DNA from: Sphaerobacteraceae bacterium
Lineage (GTDB): Bacteria; Chloroflexota; Chloroflexia; Thermomicrobiales; UBA6265
Direction of reading: 5' to 3'
DNA: 33,998 nt
Assembly: GCA_016781925.1 (NCBI GenBank)
Contig: JADDPH010000082.1
Location: forward strand, 1 to 33,998
Both the position numbers and the translations under genes were made by a program. Under the pieces are notes generated by a model that saw only the letters and a list, made by a program, of their open reading frames with translations, was not told the DNA's origin and did not search any database. Shown here piece by piece: positions 22,644 through 32,846 of this stretch (within the stretch, counting starts at the first letter, position 1; the number at the start of each line of letters is the position of its first letter).

Positions 22644-23801
22644 TTGGCACGTCCACCTTACGACCTCGTCCTCAGCGGCGGCACCGTGCTGGATCCCAGT
22701 CAGGGGATCCAGGAACGGCGAGACCTCGCCCTCGCGGATGGAAGGATCGCTGCCGTCGAACGGACCATAGGGGCCGATCAGAGCCTCCAGGTTCTGGATG
22801 TGTCGGGACTGCTTGTTACCCCTGGTCTGGTGGACATGCATGCCCACGTCTACGTGGGGGTTTGCCCGCTGGTCGTGCCGATCGACGAGATCGCCCCGGC
22901 GAGCGGTGTGACGACGGTCGTCAGCACGGGAGACGCCGGTGCTCACACGTTCGGTGGCTTCCGGAAGCTGATCGTGAACCAAGTCCGCACCCGGGTCTAC
23001 GCCTTTGTCCACATCAGCACCATCGGTCTGACCGGCTGGGAAGTCGGGGAGATGCGCAACATCGACTACGCTGACCCGGATAAAGCCGCCCGGGTGGTGC
23101 GAGAGAATCGCGACATCTGCCTTGGCGTCAAGGTGCGGCAGGGACGCCAGATGGTGGGATCGAACGGCCTCGATCCCCTCCGCCGCGCCATTGAGGCGGC
23201 GGAAATGAGTGGGTCGTCAGTGATGGTCCATATCGGCGACGCGCCGGAGCCGCTCCCGCAGGTGCTTTCCCTCCTGCGGCCGGGGGACATCGTCACCCAC
23301 TGCTTCACGGGTCAGGGCAAAGGGATTCTGGCGGAGGACGGGAGCCTTCTTCCCGAGGTGCGGCAAGCACGGGCCGACGGCATCCTCTTTGACGTCGGCC
23401 ACGGCATGGGCAGCTTCGACTTTCGCGTCAGCGAGGCGGCCCTGGCCCAGGGATTCCCGCCCGATTTCATCTCCAGCGATCTTCACTCGGGGTGCGTCAA
23501 CGGTCCCACGTTCGATCTTCCGACGACGATCTCCAAGTTCTTGCTGCTAGGGATGCCGCTTGCGGAGGCCATTCGCCTGGCCACAGCAGCGCCAGCGGCG
23601 ATCATCGACCGAGAACCGCTCCTGGGCACACTCCAGGTGGGGGCGCCCGGGGACGTGGCGGTCTTCGCGGTGGCGGACGATGAGACCTCGTTTGTTGACG
23701 CCATGGGCCAGGTCCGAACCGGACCACGAGGGCTCGTGCCGCGTCACACCGTGACCCGGGGGCGCCTCTGGGGACGCCCGTATCCGCACCCGTATCTGTG
23801 A
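22644..23801 (+). CDS. amidohydrolase/deacetylase family metallohydrolase (dihydroorotase-like)
   Basis: 385 aa, TTG start after GGAGGAGG; YDLVLSGGTVLDPSQGIQERRDLALADGRIAAV, GLVDMHAHVYVGVCPL, DIVTHCFTGQGKGIL, FISSDLHSGCVNGPTFDLPTTISKFLLLGMPLAEAIRLATAAPA. Confidence 0.88.
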   Translation: MARPPYDLVLSGGTVLDPSQGIQERRDLALADGRIAAVERTIGADQSLQVLDVSGLLVTPGLVDMHAHVYVGVCPLVVPIDEIAPASGVTTVVSTGDAGAHTFGGFRKLIVNQVRTRVYAFVHISTIGLTGWEVGEMRNIDYADPDKAARVVRENRDICLGVKVRQGRQMVGSNGLDPLRRAIEAAEMSGSSVMVHIGDAPEPLPQVLSLLRPGDIVTHCFTGQGKGILAEDGSLLPEVRQARADGILFDVGHGMGSFDFRVSEAALAQGFPPDFISSDLHSGCVNGPTFDLPTTISKFLLLGMPLAEAIRLATAAPAAIIDREPLLGTLQVGAPGDVAVFAVADDETSFVDAMGQVRTGPRGLVPRHTVTRGRLWGRPYPHPYL

Positions 23802-23812
23802 CTTTGACTGGG

Positions 23813-24556
23813 CTACTGCCCATCATCCTCCATCGCGGCCATTCCATTGACGACCGCTCGGAAAGCCATGGCGTCCCCGAGCGCCCGGTGCCCGCCCGGC
23901 TGGCCGCCAAATCGGCCCACCGCCACCTCCAGCTTGTGCCACCGGTAACCGGACCGCCGAGCGTTCCACTCTCCGTGGAATGCCGCGAAGGCCATCATGG
24001 CGCAGGACCAGTCGCGGGCCACCACGGGCAGACCGTGGGCAGCACAGCACTGGTTCACCAGCCGGCGATCAAAGGCGGCGTTGTAGACCACGACATGGCG
24101 CTCGCGGAGGATGGCGACCAGGTGATCGACCACCTCGGGCCAGGCTGGAGCTGATATCACGTGCTCATCACGAATCCCATGAATCAAGGTAGCCGTTAGC
24201 GGAATCTGGCGCCGCGGCCGCACGAGCGTATCGAGAAGGACGCGGCCGTTAGACGCCACCACCGCGATGTCGACCACCTCGGCGGCTCCATCAAGTCCGG
24301 TCGTCTCCGTGTCAAGAAAGACGCTGTCCGAGCCGGCCAGCACAGATTGAGCCCATCGGACGGCCGCTTCACGAGAAGCAAACCTCTCAACTGGCAACAA
24401 ACCCTCGGCATCGCCCTGATCAACCGCTCGTCGTGCCGCCAGCCGGTGTCGCTCCAGGCTTCCCGCTGCGAACCGACCAGTCCCCCCGACCATCTCGCGC
24501 TCCTCGTCGCTCGATCTTCCGCCCAGCACCAGGTGACCACGTCGCGCCGCCACCAC
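23813..24556 (-). CDS. 3'-5' exonuclease (DnaQ/DEDDh family)
   Basis: SVFLDTETTGLDGAAEVVDIAVVASNG (ExoI), VVYNAAFDRRLVNQ (ExoII), GGQPGGHRALGDAMAF (ExoIII with His). Confidence 0.88.
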   Translation of the reverse strand: MVAARRGHLVLGGRSSDEEREMVGGTGRFAAGSLERHRLAARRAVDQGDAEGLLPVERFASREAAVRWAQSVLAGSDSVFLDTETTGLDGAAEVVDIAVVASNGRVLLDTLVRPRRQIPLTATLIHGIRDEHVISAPAWPEVVDHLVAILRERHVVVYNAAFDRRLVNQCCAAHGLPVVARDWSCAMMAFAAFHGEWNARRSGYRWHKLEVAVGRFGGQPGGHRALGDAMAFRAVVNGMAAMEDDGQ

Positions 24557-24639
24557 ATACGCTGCCCCTTCAGCCTATCACGCCAGGATCGTCCTACTCC
24601 CTGGAGGGGGTCATTCAACCTGAAGCGGTCCGCCGACCG

Positions 24640-25707
24640 ATGATCACGCCACCGGATCAGGATGCCGTTGACCAGTTCATCGCGGCCATGCCGAAGGTGG
24701 AGCTTCACGTCCACCTCGAAGGCACCATGCGCCCGGCCACGCTGCGCGACCTGGCCCGGAACCACCGCATCGACCTTCCCGTGAGCGACGACGCCAGCCT
24801 CGCTGCCTTCTACCGATTCCGAGACTTCGATCACTTCATCGAGGTCTACGTGGCGGCATGCGAATGCCTGCGTCACCCTGAGGACTTCGCCAGGGTGGTC
24901 TGTGAACTCGGCGAAGACGCGGCCTCTCAACACATCCGGTACCTTGAGGTGCACTTCAATCCCGAGCCGCACGCGCGAAAGCGAGGGATTGGCTTCACGG
25001 AGTTGCTTGCCGGCATGAACGAGGGCCGGCGAGCGGCACGGGAGACCTGGGGTGTGGACATGCGGTGGATCGCCGATGGGGTGAGAGACGCCGACAGCGG
25101 CCCCATCTCGGTCGAGAAAACCGTGGACTGGATCGCCGGGCTCAGCCGTACCGATGGCGTCATCGCCCTCGGACTCGGAGGGAGGGAGATCGGCTACCCG
25201 CCCGAACTCTTCGCGGCAGCGTTCCACCGAGCCCGGAAGGCTGGTCTCCACGTCGTTGCGCACGCTGGAGAGACGACGGGACCGGATGCCATCTGGTCGA
25301 CGCTGCGGCATCTCCACCCGGATCGGATCGGTCACGGGATCACAGCGATCCATGATCCGGTGCTCGTAGGCCACCTGGCCGAGACGCGGATACCCTTGGA
25401 AGTCTGTCCGACCAGCAACCTCCGGACCGGCGTGGTCAGCGACCTTGCGGCGCATCCGTTTCGCCGCTTGGATGACGCCGGAGTGCAACTGACGGTCAAC
25501 TCCGACGACCCGCCGATGTTCGGCACCACCCTTACTGACGAGTTCCGCCTGCTCAGGCAACAATTCGGCTACGGCGTCGCCGACCTGAGGCGGTTCACTG
25601 TCAACGCCATCTCCGCGTCATTTCTTCCGCCAGACGAGAAGCAGGCCCTGCAATCCCGCTGCGATCGCGAGATGAATTCCCTCGTCCACTCGCTCGACCT
25701 CGTCTGA
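24640..25707 (+). CDS. adenosine deaminase family protein
   Basis: ORF 24433..25707, likely ATG 24640 (MITPPDQDAVDQFIAAMPKVELHVHLEGTMRPATL); HVVAHAGETTGPDAIWSTLRHLHPDRIGHGI, LEVCPTSNLRTGVV, VQLTVNSDDPPMFGTTLTDEF. Confidence 0.93.
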   Translation: MITPPDQDAVDQFIAAMPKVELHVHLEGTMRPATLRDLARNHRIDLPVSDDASLAAFYRFRDFDHFIEVYVAACECLRHPEDFARVVCELGEDAASQHIRYLEVHFNPEPHARKRGIGFTELLAGMNEGRRAARETWGVDMRWIADGVRDADSGPISVEKTVDWIAGLSRTDGVIALGLGGREIGYPPELFAAAFHRARKAGLHVVAHAGETTGPDAIWSTLRHLHPDRIGHGITAIHDPVLVGHLAETRIPLEVCPTSNLRTGVVSDLAAHPFRRLDDAGVQLTVNSDDPPMFGTTLTDEFRLLRQQFGYGVADLRRFTVNAISASFLPPDEKQALQSRCDREMNSLVHSLDLV

Positions 25708-25759
25708 CCTGTTCCTGACTCCAGGATGGGCACGGAGCTGATCGCGGGAGCCGCTGCCG

Positions 25760-26539
25760 TCAACGGGGCGCGGCCGCCTCTAACAGGGCCAGGTAGTCGT
25801 CCAACCGCTCCTCGCCCACCACCGCCCGGACCACCGTCTGATCGACCGCGGCCTCGAACGCAGCTAACCCCTGCTGCACCTCCGGCGGAGATTCGGCAAC
25901 CACCCCAGTCTCCATCGCCGTCGCGGCCATCCGCGTGAAATGGGCCGCATAAGAGGGAATTGACGCGTACCGATCGGCTTCCGCTCGCAGCCGGTCCGAC
26001 GCGGGTGCGCCCAGGGCTGTCCGCACGTAGGCGGCAATGAGGGGACTAGGCCGGTCGGCCTCCGAGGCGGCATGACGGACCAACTGGGTGGACAGGACGG
26101 CGAAGTCAGGCGTCAGCCAATTGAGCAACCCCCCGTCCGCAACGCTGCCGGCGACGGCGCACATCTTGGGTCCCAACGCGCCCACCACGACGGCCGCGCC
26201 CGTCCGGCTGCGAAGTTCAGGGATCGACTCTCGAACTAAGCTGAGGGACTGCCTAGCGCCACCCGAGCCCACCCCCAGGGTGAGACGCTTGACCGGCAGG
26301 TTCAGCTCCCTAACTCGATCGGCAATGTGGCCCGGTGGCTGGCGATCGAGCGGGATGACGCCGACGCCGAGCCTGATACCCCTCGTCACCGCCGCCGCCT
26401 CGGCTAGCGCCGCGAGGCCGTCACCGTCCGGAGTGTCGTTGGCCCAAAAAGCGTCGTAGCCGAGCCGCTCGGCCTCCTCCGCCACGCGACGAACGATCGT
26501 CCGGTCCAAGGCGCCAGCCACGCCGAATCCCCGAGCCAT
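25760..26539 (-). CDS. LLM class flavin/F420-dependent oxidoreductase
   Basis: 259 aa; RLGYDAFWANDTPDGDGLAALAEAAAVTRGIRLGVGVIPLDRQPPGHIADRV...LTLGVGSGG, luciferase-like TIM-barrel pattern. Confidence 0.8.
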   Translation of the reverse strand: MARGFGVAGALDRTIVRRVAEEAERLGYDAFWANDTPDGDGLAALAEAAAVTRGIRLGVGVIPLDRQPPGHIADRVRELNLPVKRLTLGVGSGGARQSLSLVRESIPELRSRTGAAVVVGALGPKMCAVAGSVADGGLLNWLTPDFAVLSTQLVRHAASEADRPSPLIAAYVRTALGAPASDRLRAEADRYASIPSYAAHFTRMAATAMETGVVAESPPEVQQGLAAFEAAVDQTVVRAVVGEERLDDYLALLEAAAPR

Positions 26540-26603
26540 TCTCCTTACCTCCGTCGTCGCGCATGGCCCTCGTGGCTCCCGCAGAGGGACGATGGGCTGC
26601 CGT

Positions 26604-27305
26604 TCACCGTTGCGCCGGAAACCCTAATCCCAGGCGGCGCAGGGAAACGTGTCGCCCCTGCCCAATGATCAGGTGGTCAAGCACTTCAACATCGAGCAAC
26701 GATCCGGCGCGTGCCAACTCCGCCGTCAAGGTCACGTCCGCAGCGGACGGCGTCGGGTCTCCGGACGGGTGGTTGTGGACGGCGACCAGGGCGACGGCAT
26801 TGTGCCGGATCGCCACCCGAAACACCTCGGCTATGCGGACCCGCGCCTCGTTCACCGTCCCCTGGTAAACCGTGCGCACCCCGAGCACCCGATGCTTGGT
26901 GTCCAGGAGGACCACCCGAAGCTGCTCCTGGTCCAGCGCCGCCATCTCGACCCCGACCAGATTCACGAGATCGTCAGGAGAGGTGATCTGTGGTCGTTGC
27001 TCTGGTGATAACGCGGCCACACGGGACGCGAGTTCGAGCGCTGCCTTGAGGCGCGCGGCTTTCGCCTCACCCACCCCGCGGATGCGGGCCAACTCCGCGA
27101 CATCCAGCTTGGACAAGCCGAGCAGACCATCGTGCTCGACCAGCAGGCGCTGAGAGACGGCCGTCACGGTCTCCCCAACGATCCCTGTGTTCAAGATGAT
27201 CGCGATCAGATCGCCGTTGGTCAGGGCGGCCGGACCTCGCAGTTTCAGCTTTTCCCGCGGCCGCTCATCGGGCGCCATCTCCTTGATCGACAGTCCATAC
27301 GTCAC
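26604..27305 (-). CDS. radC: RadC family protein (JAB/MPN domain)
   Basis: 233 aa; MAPDERPREKLKLRGPAALTNGDLIAIILNTG and JAB motif VALVAVHNHPSGDPTPSAADVTLT. Confidence 0.93.
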   Translation of the reverse strand: MTYGLSIKEMAPDERPREKLKLRGPAALTNGDLIAIILNTGIVGETVTAVSQRLLVEHDGLLGLSKLDVAELARIRGVGEAKAARLKAALELASRVAALSPEQRPQITSPDDLVNLVGVEMAALDQEQLRVVLLDTKHRVLGVRTVYQGTVNEARVRIAEVFRVAIRHNAVALVAVHNHPSGDPTPSAADVTLTAELARAGSLLDVEVLDHLIIGQGRHVSLRRLGLGFPAQR

Positions 27306-27590
27306 GCCCTCACCCTCTCCTGCCAGATCTCACCACGCCGCCTGCCCGCCGTCTCACGCCATTCCCACCCGCAGGATGGGTCACTCGGTCTCAGCGGGCG
27401 AAGGCGTGCCCAACTCAGCCCGACCGCCTCCGCGGTCTCCGCGTGAGGCACCGAACGGGATGTCCCGGATCCTACCTGCCTTGCGGACGCGACACCCCGG
27501 TCGAGTACCGATGCTCGACACCCGGTCCCGCCTAAGGACGATCAAGAACGCGCTGCTTCATCACCCTCGTGCGTCTGCGTCATGGGCCAG

Positions 27591-28466
27591 TCAGAAGGGC
27601 ATCGTAGGCGAGTAGGCCGCGACGAGCATGCCGTAGTAGGTCGGGGCCTCGTAGGAGAGCAGCTCTCCAGTCATCGGCACCACCTCCTCCGCTCCCACGA
27701 GCATCAGGACTTGCCAGAGCCCGTCGATGGCTGCCTTGTTGGCAAGCGTCTCGTCCAGATTCATCAGCCGGCGTAACTCGTTGTCGCGCACCGCGTCGAC
27801 CACCATCGCGTCGACCTCTGCTGCAACTGGTCGAAACCCATAGGGACCATCCTCACGGTGGGTGTGCGCCCAATCGCAGGACGCGATGAAGGCAACGCGC
27901 CGAGAATCAGCCTGCGCCGCCTCAGCCACCGCCCGGCCAAACGCCACGAGGGTGGACCGCGGGAGATCCCGTGAAGGCGTGATGATGACCACGGGCGGTC
28001 CGGGATCGGCTTCAGGTCGGTTCGCGAGGGCATCGCCGCTGCCGGTCATGTCGTGATCGTGTCCCAGGAACCAGAGCGGCGTTATCGCCCCCCAATCGAG
28101 CGGGATCACAGCCTGGTCCCGCCGGTTCCCCGCGTACCCGGCGCGTGCGATGGGCACGCCCGTCGCCTCCGCTCGTTGCGCGATCGCATCCGTGAGCGAG
28201 GCGTCCACCGGCACGTTCATCTCCACCTGACGACCCGCCCAACGGAGGGTGCCGGCCCCGCGCGCCACGTCCGCGAGGCAGACTGCACCGGCCACCCGAA
28301 CTCCATGCGGCCCGGCCAGCACAAGCACGTCGATGCCCGCCGCGGTGCATCGACGCCCCAGTTCCTCCATGGCCCTACGGGTCTGAAGCGCACCATCCGC
28401 GTCGTCGCTCATCGCGGGGATGATTGGAAAGCCATGCGGCGCTATGCCAGCGAAGGCGAGAGCCAT
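27591..28466 (-). CDS. class III extradiol ring-cleavage dioxygenase (LigB-like) family protein
   Basis: 291 aa; FAGIAPHGFPIIP, VLVLAGPHGVRV, PLDWGAITPLWFLGHDHD, RRVAFIASCDWAHTHREDGPYGF; LigB superfamily pattern. Confidence 0.78.
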   Translation of the reverse strand: MALAFAGIAPHGFPIIPAMSDDADGALQTRRAMEELGRRCTAAGIDVLVLAGPHGVRVAGAVCLADVARGAGTLRWAGRQVEMNVPVDASLTDAIAQRAEATGVPIARAGYAGNRRDQAVIPLDWGAITPLWFLGHDHDMTGSGDALANRPEADPGPPVVIITPSRDLPRSTLVAFGRAVAEAAQADSRRVAFIASCDWAHTHREDGPYGFRPVAAEVDAMVVDAVRDNELRRLMNLDETLANKAAIDGLWQVLMLVGAEEVVPMTGELLSYEAPTYYGMLVAAYSPTMPF

Positions 28467-28482
28467 GTGTCCTCCTTGTCGC

Positions 28483-29787
28483 CTACGTCGCAGGTTCGAG
28501 CGGGGACTGACGCGTTTCCCGCACCAGGAGCGCCAGCGTCAGCGTGGCAATGACGCCGACAACGGAAAGGGCGATAGCGCTGCCAGTAAGTCCAAAGTGC
28601 GCCGCCATCACCCCAACGATCAGTGGTCCTCCCGCCGACCCGGCGTCACCGACCAACCGCCACAAGCCGAGGAACTCACCGGTGGCCCCGGGCGGTGCCA
28701 AATCAGCCCCCAGGGTCATCATCGTGCCGGAGCCCAATCCATTGCCGAATCCGATCACGGCGGCGGCACCGAGGAGCCCCAGGTAGCTGGACGCGAGCGG
28801 GATCAGCGCGACTCCGAAGGCCATGACAGCAAAGCTGGGCACAGCGGCGACCTTACGGCCGAAGCGATCCATCACGATTCCGGCGGGTACGAACATCAGC
28901 ATATCGAGCACCGACGCACACGTCATGATGAAGCCGATCTCGGCCGCGTCCAGGCCGAGGACGCTCGCTCCGTAGACCGGAACGATGAACTGCCGACCGG
29001 CTCGGATCATCTGGGCAAATGTCTGGGCGACCGATGCCGCCGTGAGATCGCGTCCATTGGCTCGCACAAGGCGTCCGACCGTCAGCCACCTCGCTCGCTG
29101 CGAGAGGGCTTTGACCGGAGATCGCGCCGGCTTGACAAAGATGATAGCCAGCACCAGCGCGACGAGGGCGAGTATCCCTGAGAGCGCAAACGAGGCCCGA
29201 AGCCCGAAGGCGGTCCCCACGATCCCGCCCACGGCCGGCCCCCCAAAGACGCCGATCCGGTTGATGCCGCCGAAGACGGAGATGGCACGGCCCCGGGAAC
29301 CTGGTGGTATCGCTTCGGCAATATAGGCGTGTCGCGAGAGCCCCCAAAGCGCCGTTCCGACCCCAGCCAGCACCCGGTAGAAGACGACCTCCCCGAAGAC
29401 CTGTCCCCACGCTAGACCGAACGTGCCAAGGGCGACCAACGTACATCCGACAATCATGGTGCGCCGGAGCCCAAACCATCCGAGCAGCGCCCCAGCGGGT
29501 ACGTCGGTCACCAGCGTCCCGATCGCTGCGGCGGCTACGGCGAGGCTGACGAGTCCATAGGAGACACCGAAGTCGGCGGCGTAGAGCGGGAGGGTGGCAA
29601 TCAGGAGGCCCTGACCGAATGCGAGCAGCGCCGTCGGCAGATACACCGCGAGAATCAGCCCGGAGCGCGACACCAATCGTCCCTTCCACCGTTCGATACC
29701 GGCCGACACCGACCAGCTAAGGACCGTGATCCTACCACCAGGCGCCGCCACCGCTGCCCCCCAATGAGAGGGGGAACAGGCATTCAA
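28483..29787 (-). CDS. MFS transporter
   Basis: About 12 hydrophobic segments; LGWFGLRRTMIVGCTLVALGTFGLAWG, FVPAGIVMDRFGRKVAAVPSFAVMAFG. Start probably internal near GTG 29673. Confidence 0.88.
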   Translation of the reverse strand: MNACSPSHWGAAVAAPGGRITVLSWSVSAGIERWKGRLVSRSGLILAVYLPTALLAFGQGLLIATLPLYAADFGVSYGLVSLAVAAAAIGTLVTDVPAGALLGWFGLRRTMIVGCTLVALGTFGLAWGQVFGEVVFYRVLAGVGTALWGLSRHAYIAEAIPPGSRGRAISVFGGINRIGVFGGPAVGGIVGTAFGLRASFALSGILALVALVLAIIFVKPARSPVKALSQRARWLTVGRLVRANGRDLTAASVAQTFAQMIRAGRQFIVPVYGASVLGLDAAEIGFIMTCASVLDMLMFVPAGIVMDRFGRKVAAVPSFAVMAFGVALIPLASSYLGLLGAAAVIGFGNGLGSGTMMTLGADLAPPGATGEFLGLWRLVGDAGSAGGPLIVGVMAAHFGLTGSAIALSVVGVIATLTLALLVRETRQSPLEPAT

Positions 29788-29897
29788 CGCTATACTTCCT
29801 GTGTCGGCCGGACCATCGCTGGCCGCGATTCGCTCGCTGGGTAAGACCGCCCGCGACTCCTTCCCTGCCCGTCACCCTGCTTACGAGAGGAGAGCCC

Positions 29898-30863
29898 GTG
29901 GTTCTCAATCGCCTGTTCCGCCGCCGGGCGGAGCCCGATGTCCAGATCGATCAAGGCCTGGAGAAGACCAGACGCGGCGTCTTCCTGGAGATTACCCGCC
30001 TCTTCGATCGCTCCGTGCTCGACGAGGAACTGTACGAAGATCTGGAAATGCTGCTCATCCAGGCCGATGTCGGGTGGGACGTGAGCCAAAAGCTGGTGGC
30101 CGAGCTGCGGGAGCGGGTGGACCGTGACCGGATCAAGGACCCGGCCGACGCCCGCGAGATCTTGCGGCAAGAGATGATTCTCCTGCTGGAGTTCGCAACC
30201 CGTAATCGAAAAGTGAAGATTCTCCAGCGCGGGGTTCCCTTCGTGATCATGGTGGTCGGCGTCAACGGGGTCGGCAAGACGACCTCAATTGCCAAGCTCG
30301 CGGCCTACCACCAACGATTCGGCCGTAGCGTGATGCTCGCCGCCGGGGACACGTTTCGCGCGGCGGCCATCGACCAACTCTCCGTCTGGGGCGAGCGCCT
30401 CAAGGTTCCGGTGATCGCACATCAGCAGGGCGCCGACCCCGGTGCGGTCGTCTTCGACGCGATGCAGGCTGCTCACGCGCGCAACATCGATGTCCTGATC
30501 GTAGACACTGCTGGGAGGCTCCACACCAAGTACAACCTGATGGCGGAACTCGAGAAGCTGCGCAAGATCATGCGACGCCATGTTGAGACCGCGCCGCAGG
30601 AGGTGTTGCTGGTCATCGATGCGACGACCGGGCAGAACGGGCTCATCCAGGCGCAGGAGTTTGCGAAATCCGTGGATATCACGGACATCATGATTGCCAA
30701 GCTCGACGGCACGGCAAAAGGCGGCATTGCCTTCTCGGTCGCCAAGGAGTTGGGCACCCCGATCTCCTACGTCGGCACGGGCGAAAAGGCGACGGATCTG
30801 GCCGAGTTCCGGCCCGACACCTATGTCGACTCCCTGTTCTTTGGCGTCGGCGAGGGTTTGTAG
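29898..30863 (+). CDS. ftsY: signal recognition particle receptor FtsY
   Basis: 321 aa, GTG after [112 protein letters not shown]. Confidence 0.95.
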   Translation: MVLNRLFRRRAEPDVQIDQGLEKTRRGVFLEITRLFDRSVLDEELYEDLEMLLIQADVGWDVSQKLVAELRERVDRDRIKDPADAREILRQEMILLLEFATRNRKVKILQRGVPFVIMVVGVNGVGKTTSIAKLAAYHQRFGRSVMLAAGDTFRAAAIDQLSVWGERLKVPVIAHQQGADPGAVVFDAMQAAHARNIDVLIVDTAGRLHTKYNLMAELEKLRKIMRRHVETAPQEVLLVIDATTGQNGLIQAQEFAKSVDITDIMIAKLDGTAKGGIAFSVAKELGTPISYVGTGEKATDLAEFRPDTYVDSLFFGVGEGL

Positions 30864-31007
30864 CAACATCAAGCATCCTTGCGCCTTGAGCTGACGCGAC
30901 GAGGCGACCCGGGAGGTCGAACCAGCAAGGCTCCGAGACCGCTTCTCCTGTTCCTCAGTCGTCGTGCGGTGACCGGCCGATGGAGTCGTGGACAGGATTA
31001 GGTAAAC

Positions 31008-31035
31008 TTCCTGGTGGTTCATTTCCAGGAATTTT
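31008..31035 (+). terminator. possible intrinsic terminator/attenuator hairpin between ftsY and ffh
   Basis: TTCCTGG (31008-31014) and CCAGGAA (31025-31031), 7-bp perfect stem, 10-nt loop, followed by TTTT. Confidence 0.4.
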
Positions 31036-31074
31036 CGTTGCTACGCCGGCATACCAACCGATAAGGAACCACTC

Positions 31075-32508
31075 ATGTTCGAATCCCTCTCCGACCGGCT
31101 GAACGAAACATTCGGCCGCCTTTCCAAGAAGGGTCGATTGACGGAAGAAGATGTCGACGGCGCGATGCGCGAGGTCCGCCGGGCGCTGCTTGAGGCGGAC
31201 GTCAACTTCAAGGTCACGAAGGACTTCGTTGCCGCCGTTCGGGAGCGAGCGGTCGGCCAGGACGTGCTGCGGTCGCTGACTCCGGCCCAGACCGCCATCG
31301 GCATCGTCAACGAGGAACTCGTTCGGGTCCTCGGCAACGAGCGGGAGCCGCTGCGCGTCCCCGACCGGCCGCCGCAGATTCTCTTGATGGTCGGACTGCA
31401 AGGCTCGGGTAAGACCACCCACTCGGGCAAGCTAGCGCTCCACCTCCGCAAGGAGGGCCGCAATCCACTCTTGGTCGCGGCCGATGTCTACCGTCCCGCG
31501 GCCGTCAACCAGCTGCAATCGTTGGGCAAGCAGATCAACATCCCGGTCTACGAGGAAGGCACGGGGCGCAACCCGGTAGACATTGCCGGCAACGCCGTCC
31601 GCTTCGCGATCGACCGCGGCCACAACCCGGTGATCGTCGACACCGCGGGCCGCCTCCAGATCGACGAACGCTTGATGCAAGAACTCGTCGACATTCGAGA
31701 CCGCATTCGACCGACGGAGATCCTGCTGGTCGCCGACGCTATGACCGGCCAGGAGGCGGTCGGCGTTGCCCAGGCATTCCATGACCGCCTCGGCGTGACC
31801 GGTCTCGTCTTGACGAAGATGGACGGCGACGCCCGTGGTGGCGCAGCGCTCTCCATCCGTGCGGTGACGGGCGTACCGATCAAGTTCATCGGAACCGGTG
31901 AAAAGCTGGACGCCCTGGAGCCGTTCTACCCGGAGCGCCTGGCCGGCCGCATCCTGGGCATGGGCGATGTCCTTTCTCTAATCGAGCGGGCCCAGGAGCA
32001 GACGGACGAGAAGGAAGCCCAAAAGCTCCAGGACCGGATGTTCAAGGGCCAGTTTGACCTGGAGGACTTCCTCGACCAGCTTCAGAAGATCAAGAAGATG
32101 GGTCCGTTGAGCCAGCTGCTGGAGATGATCCCCGGCGTCGGCAGCCAGCTTCGCGAGGCCAAGGCGCAGATCTCAGACGACGATTACAAGCACGTTGAGG
32201 CAATCATTCGTTCAATGACACCCTACGAACGGCGCCACCCGGACAAGATCGGCACCAGCCGCAAGCGACGGATCGCCCTTGGGAGCGGCTCCGAGCGGGC
32301 GGATGTCAACCAGCTCCTGTCCCAGTTCAAGCAAATGCAGACGATGATGGGCCAGTTCGGGGCGATGGCCCGGAAGGGCAAGCTTCCGGCCGACCTTCCT
32401 CTCGATCTGCAGGCCCCAGGGGGCGGATTGGGCGGGCCCATGGCCCCGCAGCCGCGGCAGCGGCAGCGCCAACCTCAGCCCGCTCGCAAAGCCCGCCGGC
32501 GGAGGTGA
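31075..32508 (+). CDS. ffh: signal recognition particle protein Ffh (SRP54)
   Basis: 477 aa; MFESLSDRLNETFGRLSKKGRLTEEDVDGAMREVRRALLEADVNFKV, VGLQGSGKTTHSGKLALHL, DTAGRLQIDERLMQEL, M-domain RIALGSGSERADVNQLLSQFKQMQTMM. Confidence 0.96.
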   Translation: MFESLSDRLNETFGRLSKKGRLTEEDVDGAMREVRRALLEADVNFKVTKDFVAAVRERAVGQDVLRSLTPAQTAIGIVNEELVRVLGNEREPLRVPDRPPQILLMVGLQGSGKTTHSGKLALHLRKEGRNPLLVAADVYRPAAVNQLQSLGKQINIPVYEEGTGRNPVDIAGNAVRFAIDRGHNPVIVDTAGRLQIDERLMQELVDIRDRIRPTEILLVADAMTGQEAVGVAQAFHDRLGVTGLVLTKMDGDARGGAALSIRAVTGVPIKFIGTGEKLDALEPFYPERLAGRILGMGDVLSLIERAQEQTDEKEAQKLQDRMFKGQFDLEDFLDQLQKIKKMGPLSQLLEMIPGVGSQLREAKAQISDDDYKHVEAIIRSMTPYERRHPDKIGTSRKRRIALGSGSERADVNQLLSQFKQMQTMMGQFGAMARKGKLPADLPLDLQAPGGGLGGPMAPQPRQRQRQPQPARKARRRR

Positions 32509-32846
32509 CCCAGCGGTTCCCATCCGGGCACTTGGGGTTCGGGGGAGTTTTGAACATGCCTGGGACGAAGTTGCGAGAACAGAACATCCCTTGCCCATCG
32601 GATGCACATATGACTCCCGGGCCCTGACAGCGAGGACGGCAACAGTTCGGGAACCACGTGAGGGGACTATCGATGCCCAACCATCACCGATGGGAAGCAG
32701 CCACTTCTCGCTCCGGCCACGCATGATGGGCCGATGCTGCCCTGCGTAGAGGCTGTTATCATCGGCGACGTGCGTATCGTCCATTCCGGGCAGCGCGGCT
32801 CAAGCACGAGCCAGCGTCCAAGGAAACTGAAGAGAGAGGTATTACC

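Noticed and set aside
24196-25563. 455-aa minus-strand ORF
   Set aside because: Antisense shadow of adenosine deaminase and overlapping the exonuclease; no recognisable domain, typical of GC-rich spurious ORFs
28485-28500. GGTTCGAGC resembling a tRNA T-loop
   Set aside because: Lies at the 3' end of the MFS gene and no acceptor, D or anticodon arms can be drawn
28420-29181. 253-aa plus-strand ORF
   Set aside because: Antisense to the MFS transporter; repetitive charged sequence with no domain
32685-32710. GGGAAGCAGCC resembling the SRP RNA (4.5S) GGAAGCAGC motif near ffh
   Set aside because: No GTCAGGTCC-type partner strand and no convincing helix 8 structure around it
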